The translations under genes and the position numbers were made by a program. The notes under the pieces were generated by a model. That model did no database searches and was not told where the DNA came from. It was given only the letters and a program-made list of their open reading frames with translations. From Cryptomeria japonica (taxonomy: Eukaryota > Streptophyta > Pinopsida > Cupressales > Cupressaceae), in the NCBI RefSeq assembly GCF_030272615.1, contig NC_081408.1, positions 310,474,383-310,538,382 on the forward strand: DNA of 64,000 nucleotides, read 5' to 3'. Shown piece by piece: positions 57,723-64,000 of the stretch; the first letter of the stretch is position 1, and every line of letters begins with the position of its first letter.

Positions 57723-58640
57723 TTAATTTCTCTCATTTGTTCTCATTATCACCATTAGGATAGTTAGAAGATAGTTAGAAGCTATGTGTCCAATCTTGCT
57801 GCATGCAAGACATTTCAAAGGTAATTTACCTCTATATTTACCAGTACCTTTGGGTAATCGCTTGGCCAACAATGCTTCAAGCTCAACTAAACTGTCTTCA
57901 TCATATGCTTCTCTATTGGATCTAGATTCACAACTGTGACTGACATCTCTAGTTTTCCTCATAGATGGGTTAGAAATAGAAGCTCTAAATGTAGTTTCAG
58001 ATTTTTGTACACTACCATCATAACTATTTAATTCAAAAGCAGTAAGCTTGCTAATGATGGAGTCAAGGGTTACCTTAGTTTTGTCAATAGACTTTAGCTC
58101 CTCAATGGCTGCAACTTGGATAGCGTAGACCCGTAGTAGTGTTCTCAGTACCTTACTGATCACTATGGTATCTTCCACTTTACCTCCTACACTCTTAATT
58201 TCACCGACTCTCTTTTATCCTTTGAACATACTGTTGGATATTCTCACCTTCAGCCATCTACATGCCATCAAACTTTCCTCTTATACTCTCTTCTATAGAA
58301 ATCTTAGCCAGGTTCATCAGCGCTATAAATCTCCTCAAGTTTTTTCCATACATCATATGCAGTCTCTAGACCATGAACATCTACATACTCTACATTAGAC
58401 AAAGAACTGATAATTAGCCTCTAATGCTTGATTGTTTTCATGTTGCTCTTTCTTCTGATCATTAGTCATAGTCCCACTAGTTGCAACATATTGAACAACA
58501 ACATGTTCCCAGTATTGATTTCCAAGACTTGATATAAATTTTCATTCTATCACTCCATATCCTATAGTTCTCTCTATTAAACTTTGGACCTTCCTTCTTC
58601 ATCATGTTCTGCAAGATCTTTACCTCAAGTTGTTAGGCTT
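57723..58640 (-). pseudogene. Copia-2 gag
   Basis: The minus-strand frame 58178-57723 holds the end of a Copia gag: AAIEELKSIDKTKVTLDSII, KLTAFEL and a CCHC knuckle CLACSKIGHIASNY (near 57815) whose last Cys is Tyr. Upstream, 58640-58179 shows further gag sense with breaks. Gag forms the virus-like particle and binds element RNA. Confidence 0.8.
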
Positions 58641-58662
58641 AGACCTTAGAGGACCTGATATG

Positions 58663-58674
58663 CTCTGATACCAA
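58663..58674 (-). other. Copia-2 primer-binding site (tRNA-Met-i)
   Basis: The minus strand reads TGGTATCAGAGC, a perfect complement of the initiator tRNA-Met 3' end, four bases inside the 5' LTR. Confidence 0.9.
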
Positions 58675-58678
58675 TTAA

Positions 58679-59225
58679 TGGTATGATGAAAGAATAAGAA
58701 TCCAGTCAACTACTAAGAGGGTGGGGGAGGCTGAATCAGTAGATAAAAAAATTGATACTAACTTCACCAATCTCAAAATCAATCTCTCAAAGTAAACTTA
58801 GAACTATCAATGCAATATCACTATCAAGATAAAAACTCTCAAGATAAACCGGTTGACTATTACAACAAACTAATAGTAAATAATTCAAACTCATAAACAT
58901 CCAAATACTTTTACTGACATAAGTAAAACCTCATTTCACAATGCTTTCGGTTATCATGACTTATCAAAGTGGATTAAGTAGTTAATAAAATCAACCATAA
59001 GAACATAACCACAAAAAAATTCACGTGGATCAATATTTTTGACGTGGAAACCCAAATGGGAAAAACCATAGTGAGATGAGACTCACAATATAACTATCTA
59101 AACTCTTATGAAGTTCACCCTACTAGGAGCCTAGCCTGTTAAAGCTTTATAAAAGTCCTATTAAGAATAGATCCTGTTAGGGACCACCCAGTTAAGGAAT
59201 TGACTATAATGCATTGTTAGAAGCA
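58679..59225 (-). repeat. Copia-2 5' LTR, matching part
   Basis: A direct repeat of 52763-53311. The match stops abruptly at about 59225, within ttgttagaagca, and the sequence changes to that of another LTR family. Confidence 0.85.
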
Positions 59226-60020
59226 TATAACTTGAAGAAAATAAACCATCAACATAAATGAACACCATAACACATAGAATTTATAAATGGAAAACCTCAA
59301 AGAGGAAAAACCACAGTGGGATTTGTGACCCAAAATATCAATTCACTAGCCATATGAAAGATATTACATAATATGGGGGCTTGCACATGTAGGAAGGCAC
59401 ACTGCCTAGAGCGCATTGCTCATCAAAAAAGAGTCTCACTGACTACAAGCTTCTACTGAAATAAAATAATAATAATGAACTCACAAAATGCATCTGCTAT
59501 GCCAAAAAGAATTTTGGTTATAGTTCTTCTCTACCGGTTCATAAACCCTGAACACTTATATTGGTATCTCCTCTCCACCAAGAATACTTTCCAAACTATC
59601 TATATATCATGCATATAACATTCGCATACAAATGATCTATATACATATACTTCACTTTACACAGTCTCTTATATCCTTATTACAATCTATCTCATATTTT
59701 TTTATAATAATCTTAACAAACTGACCTATATACCCTTTACAAACAATATGTCTTATGTCAGCTTACAATGCATTACAAAAGATATACAATGTCGGCTTTA
59801 ATAATTACAAAATTATTTTACAAATTAAACTTCCTTCAGGTCCAAGACTGATGTTGGCTTCACTAAAGTGTTGGATACCGGTGCTAGTGTAACCTTGGAT
59901 ACTCCAATGCTAGTGTCTACTGGTGTATGCTGGTGTATGTTTCCTTATGAATCTTGTTGCCAAGTTACCATGTTTCCATCAATGACAACATATGAATCCA
60001 ATGAGTGTTAATTGCCAACA
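59226..60020 (-). mobile_element. LTR of second element (element B), joined to Copia-2 LTR
   Basis: It ends ATTGCCAACA followed by the plus-strand image of a polypurine tract (atctccccctttggcat). It is therefore the 3' LTR of a minus-strand element whose interior lies at 60021-61740. Its first 200 bp are related to the solo LTR at 24860-25989 (ggcacactgcctagagc against ggcacactacctagagc). The block with gtggaaa..gggaaaaacca occurs twice, at 59040-59075 and 59285-59325, as expected if two LTRs were fused here. Confidence 0.7.
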
Positions 60021-61740
60021 ATCTCCCCCTTTGGCATTAATGGCAACACTCATGTGAAAAATGGATTCCCTATCGGTTCAACCTGAAGTATGATCCCCTT
60101 GAGCAATACACTCCTTTATGACATCCTTCCCATATTTTTTTGTCTGATATTTTTCATATTATATACACTCCCCCTTTGGCATCAATGCTAAAGACCGGTG
60201 AAAGAATTGAAAGAATGAATAAATATAGATTACTTTACCAAAGCTTGACCAATCTCAAAATTTCTAGGTAAGCCTTGTCTAGCAACTGTAAATATGTATC
60301 CTAGCCAGTTTTGAAGGTTTTACATATTGATACAAGTCCACTCAGTAAGTGTGCAAATGTTTCCTTCTCTTTGACTTTTGTCCGAGTGGGCTTAGCACTC
60401 ATATCCATACATTCCCTCTTGTGTACACTAAGTGAATCCAATCTTGGAATCACCAATCCTCTAAGACTCCTTTCTCTCTGAATGATCTTGTCTCTCTCCT
60501 TTTCAAAAGAAAAAATTTGGTTCTCCAAAGAATTTTTTTTCCATCAATAGATGTTGTTAGTGAGGTTAATCCATCAAAATAATTTGCAATATTGGCAACC
60601 TTATCATGTAACTCCTTTAATCTGCTATCTAGATTTTCTATAAGAGTTTCTATGTTACAATAGACCCTGTAGATATTTGTACACTATTTCAAATAATTCT
60701 CAATAAGAATCAATTTTCCTTCAATTATCTTTTTCTCTATTTGAATAATCTGATCAAAAGTGGCTCTCTTAGCCATAGTAAATCTTTCAAGTGTCTATTG
60801 GTCTAAAATTTGCTGTAAAGATTGAAAGTTTTTAGATATATAATCAGTTAATGCCTTAAGCTTGCCAGAAGGGCTTGCTTCATTTTCAATCTCACAATCA
60901 TGAATTAGTCTATGTAAAACTATGATTGAGTGATCTATTATTCCTTTATCTGTCGATCCCTCCTTTATTCATTTTCGAGTAGCCATCATTATTAACTCAG
61001 TGGGACTCATCTCAGTGATTGATTTCTTATCAACTTGAGAAGTGTCAATTGCCAAAACCTTTGTTGGGGAATCAATATTAACTATTAGTATAGTCTTAGT
61101 TCCCTTTGTCTTATCCTCCTTAGCACTGGTGGATTCGACACTTGGTGTAGTATCAATTACTGTTGGTGGAGTATTATCCACAATATTGTCACTACCCTGT
61201 ACATTGCTTTGTTCAAAAGTTGTCTCTACCGGTATTGACTATACACTCTCCTTTACTACCGATGGTGTCTCTATACTTATAGTTACTTTCAATTTTTTCA
61301 TAATTGGAGCTGAACTACCCAAAATACCTTTCCCTTTAGATCTGTTTGGGATGGTGGAAGTTGTTGCTTTTACAAAATCTTCTTGGGAGGTGAGAAAATC
61401 ATGATTCTTTTGGAAGAATTTGGTCCAACCATCTTTGGTCTCATTTACTACCTCATTTACCTTGCCCATCATTAGATTTATTTGTTGGGGTTTGCTACTA
61501 AAAATTGTTCTATTTGCAACATCAATGCATCGTTTCATTTCCTCATTGTTTATTGAACCATACATACCCAAAAGTTCTACTTCCTTAATTTCTCTATCCC
61601 TCTTGACTGCATCAATTCTTCTACCATCTAATTTATTGTATAGTGTGTTGCCCCCATATTTGGCCTACATAAAATTTGAACTTCAAATCGATCTCAATGT
61701 CAAGTAAAGATCCAATAGTTGTTTTTGCATAAACAGTGAA
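60021..61740 (-). pseudogene. Element B: accessory coiled-coil gene, partial
   Basis: A polypurine tract (minus-strand GCCAAAGGGGGAGAT) at 60021-60036 marks the 3' end of element B. Upstream on the minus strand a broken frame runs from about 61740 to 60240. 61571-61239 has MYGSINNEEMKRCIDVANR and DGWTKFFQKNHDFLTSQEDF. A T/S/K-rich linker follows (61230-60970), then long charged helices with LKELHDKVANIANYF and KERDKIIQRERSLRG, probably coiled coil. I do not recognise a function. The layout matches the C-terminal half of the gene at 48774-52456 and of LINE ORF3. No pol domains are present in the window for this element. Confidence 0.5.
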
Positions 61741-62250
61741 CACACAATCCAAGGTCCTTACTAGTCAGAATATGAAAAATGAAAGAATTTAAAAAATTAT
61801 CAAAAATTGAGGGAAATAAATTGATAGTCAGGATCTAAACATCATTTTGTATCACATGTCCAACTTTCAGCTGAACTTAGTTCATACTTTGTCATATTTT
61901 AAACTTTCAATTTATGGTGTCTGTTGCTCCCAAATGATTAAAATATCTCATTAAGGCTTTGTCATGTGGTGTAAATAATTGTGTAGACCTTTTTCCCTTT
62001 CATTGATGCATGTTTTGAATTTCAAGACCTAACTCCCTACTATTTGATATTTATGCCATTTTTCTCCAGCCAAAGCGTTATATTTAAAATATTTAAATTA
62101 TTTCTCAAATGATAATTTAATATTTTAAATTATTTCAATATGTTTGATCATTTGCGATAAGAAAATCATCTTTAGACATAGGTGACATTCTTCCTTGATT
62201 CATTCTCAATGAAAAATGGTTTCCAAGGTGTAAAGGATAGCTCGTTGAAG
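61741..62250. other. AT-rich DNA, no gene seen
   Basis: No coding or repeat structure could be supported. A short inverted AT-rich phrase (aatattttaaattatttcaa) lies near 62130. Confidence 0.5.
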
Positions 62251-62253
62251 CAC

Positions 62254-62484
62254 AAGGTTAGAAATGCTCACTTTTTGAACATTCCTAACCTCATTTCTTT
62301 ACCTTTTGCCAAGAAGGTTAGAAATGCTCACTTTTTGAGCATTTCTAACCCATATTTTTAACCTTTCACAAAAGGTTAGAAATGCTCACTTTTTGAGCAT
62401 TTCTAACCTCATATCTTAACCTTGCGGGTCCCACTTTGTCAAGAAGGTTAGAAATGCTCAAAAAGTGAGCATTCTTAACCTTTT
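62254..62484. repeat. Cluster of four short hairpins
   Basis: GGTTAGAAATGCTCA starts at 62256, 62316, 62374 and 62446 (each preceded by AA), and after a 5-nt loop is followed by its reverse complement TGAGCATTTCTAACC or a close variant. In the first three the loop is CTTTT; in the last it is AAAAG, the reverse complement, so the last unit is inverted relative to the others. Spacers share tcatatcttaacctt-like phrases. Confidence 0.9.
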
Positions 62485-62499
62485 TGAATAAGAGTTTTA

Positions 62500-64000
62500 A
62501 AAACAAAAAAAAGAGCTTCAAGTAGCAGGTTATGAACATTCATCAATGTACTGAAAGAAGCACAGACATACCGGAAATGGAATATGGATGCGAAGTCTAG
62601 AAGGCATAGATTGTTAGAATGAATGAATGCCTTTAGCTGAGGCTGAGTTAATCTATCACAATATTAATCATAGCATAGAGGATCAAAGAACTTTATCAGG
62701 CATGGAGTTGCAGCTACTTGGAATGATTGATATGCAGAATATAGAGGCGTAGCTTCTGTTTTGAGGAAATGTACATTAACTATTTTGGGAGATCACCACA
62801 GTCCACATAATAATGCAACCATAAACAAGGCATTTACTCTTTGACAATTCGCCACAAAAGAGGAGTATGTCACTGGTGGATGCAAACCATGGCAACCAGG
62901 ACAATGCATGTGAATTGTTTGACCAAATCACATGGCAGATTTGAAGGCATCATGGGAGTATAGACAACACATGTAAACTGTTTGACAGAATCTCTCAAAG
63001 AAAGATGGTCTCCTGTAAACAACACATGACAACGCATGTAAACTTTGGCAGAATCCCTCAAAGAAACGTGGTCTCATGGTATGTGAGCCGTGAAGCATAG
63101 ATAACACGTGAGCTATTTAACAGAATACTTCTTGCCAAACGTGGAGAGAAGAGTTTACATGTCACAAATCAGGAAAGTTTGAATGGTGATATGGACATTC
63201 AGTCAAACCGCAAAGATAGAGGAATTCTATCAAATATTGTAAATGCAACTCTGCCACTGGCAGACACACAGATGCAAAATGTGGAAGCCTTAAAATAAGA
63301 ATCCCTCAAAGATATGCAAGGCAGAGACAAGGCATGATATTTGTTTGATGAAATGTGAAACAAATTTGGAAGAGTAGACATGTAAATTTGAAAGCAAAGA
63401 GATTTGTACAGAGCATTAATGAAGATAAGCTGAGAAAATGAAGGTTTTCTTGTGGTGAAATTAGTGATGGTGATAAATGAAACAATCTAAAAATTAGACT
63501 CACACTATAATAAAGAGGCATCCATCAAAGCATAATAGAAATAAATCATGATCAGATGTTCCATTGGAAAATTATATGCAAAATGTAGAAGCATTTGACA
63601 GATTGCCTCGAAGAAATGTGGAATCTTAAACATTGCACCCCAACTATTTAACAGATTTCCTTATAGAAATGTTCAAAAGATATGGAGTTTGAAGAAAGAA
63701 AGAGAAATTAAAAAGATAGTTGGATTGAAATCCATAAAATGGCACATGAATCTTGTGCAAAAGACAGATCACATCCATAGATATACACAAATATCACAAC
63801 GTATGTGAAGTGATAGAAGAGATCATCAAGTGCTTATTCAGACAAAGGAGATTAGTTTCGGTCTATACTACGAATTCTTTGACAAAATAAGTAGATGAGA
63901 TTATCTTGAGCTATGTTGAAGAACCCATGAGAACATGGAAAGTTGAGTACTGATTGAATTATAGTGAAGGACATTAAGTTGTTGATATCAAACAAAATCA
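62500..64000. repeat. Degenerate 63-72-bp tandem repeats and flanking DNA
   Basis: A ttgacagaatctctcaaagaaa-like phrase recurs at about 62919, 62982, 63045 and 63117, with more distant copies near 63597 and 63648, usually after a catgtaaactg-like phrase and before gtggtctc. No gene is supported in this terminal stretch; the open frames at 62870-63521 fall on the repeats. Confidence 0.55.

Larger units (their letters stand above)
52763..58678 (-). mobile_element. Copia-2: LTR retrotransposon, internal part and 3' LTR
   Basis: 3' LTR at 52763-54176, polypurine tract, pol and gag on the minus strand, and a perfect TGGTATCAGAGC primer-binding site at 58663-58674; the 5' LTR begins at 58679. All Copia domains are in order (gag, protease, integrase, RT, RNase H). 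The candidate left target copy is AGTGA (52758-52762), but its partner cannot be found because the 5' LTR is chimeric beyond 59225. Internal stops and frameshifts inactivate it, yet motifs are much better preserved than in Copia-1. Confidence 0.88.

Noticed and set aside
62254-62484. Bacterial-type transcription terminators
   Set aside because: The hairpins are arrayed, occur on both strands and have no gene upstream. The genome is eukaryotic.

Overview
This window reads as intergenic DNA of a large, AT-rich, repeat-filled land-plant nuclear genome. A gymnosperm (conifer) is the best guess, from the style of the Copia LTRs and of the retroelement-borne open frames; that is inference, not proof. 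I see no intact host gene, no rRNA gene, no complete tRNA gene, no CRISPR array and no bacterial operon. Nearly everything that can be explained is a transposable element, mostly old and broken by stop codons, and several are nested.

Layout, left to right. 577-1240 is a diverged 74-bp tandem repeat. 2158-4653 is a non-autonomous DNA transposon (TE-1) holding a 1.1-kb GA-rich tract. 5611-7190 is a minus-strand retroposon with a LINE-like 3' tail. 7339-7507 is a near-perfect 79-bp hairpin beside an AT microsatellite. About 8780-22975 is a decayed plus-strand Copia element whose integrase is split by an 8.6-kb plus-strand LINE (12212-20768) with a 15-bp target-site duplication. The LINE carries ORF1, endonuclease/RT/RNase H and an extra third ORF. 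22976-26060 holds LTR-like DNA, a dyad repeat cluster and a solo LTR.

28059-48346 is a minus-strand Gypsy-like LTR element with about 1.1-kb LTRs and a gag only. Its primer-binding site matches about 40 nt of tRNA-Lys. Inserted into it is a 9.8-kb DNA transposon (TE-2, 31605-41396) with terminal inverted repeats, a 3-bp target duplication, arrays of near-palindromic subterminal repeats, a minus-strand DDE transposase gene with one intron, a plus-strand multi-exon second gene, and a 350-bp tandem array between them. TE-1 has the same termini and a related right end, so it is probably a non-autonomous relative. TE-2 is the most interesting system in the window.

48774-52456 is a degraded gene of the kind carried by retroelements. 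52763-58678 plus the LTR to its right is a full-length but mutated minus-strand Copia element; that LTR is chimeric and also serves as the 3' LTR of a second element (60021-61740). 62254-62484 is a cluster of four short hairpins, and 62880-63680 holds further degenerate tandem repeats.

The nesting gives relative ages: the LINE is younger than Copia-1, and TE-2 is younger than the Gypsy-like element. Many stops look like C-to-T changes at CpG (CGA to TGA, CAA/CAG to TAA/TAG), as expected for long-methylated plant repeats. All comparisons were made by eye without database searches.
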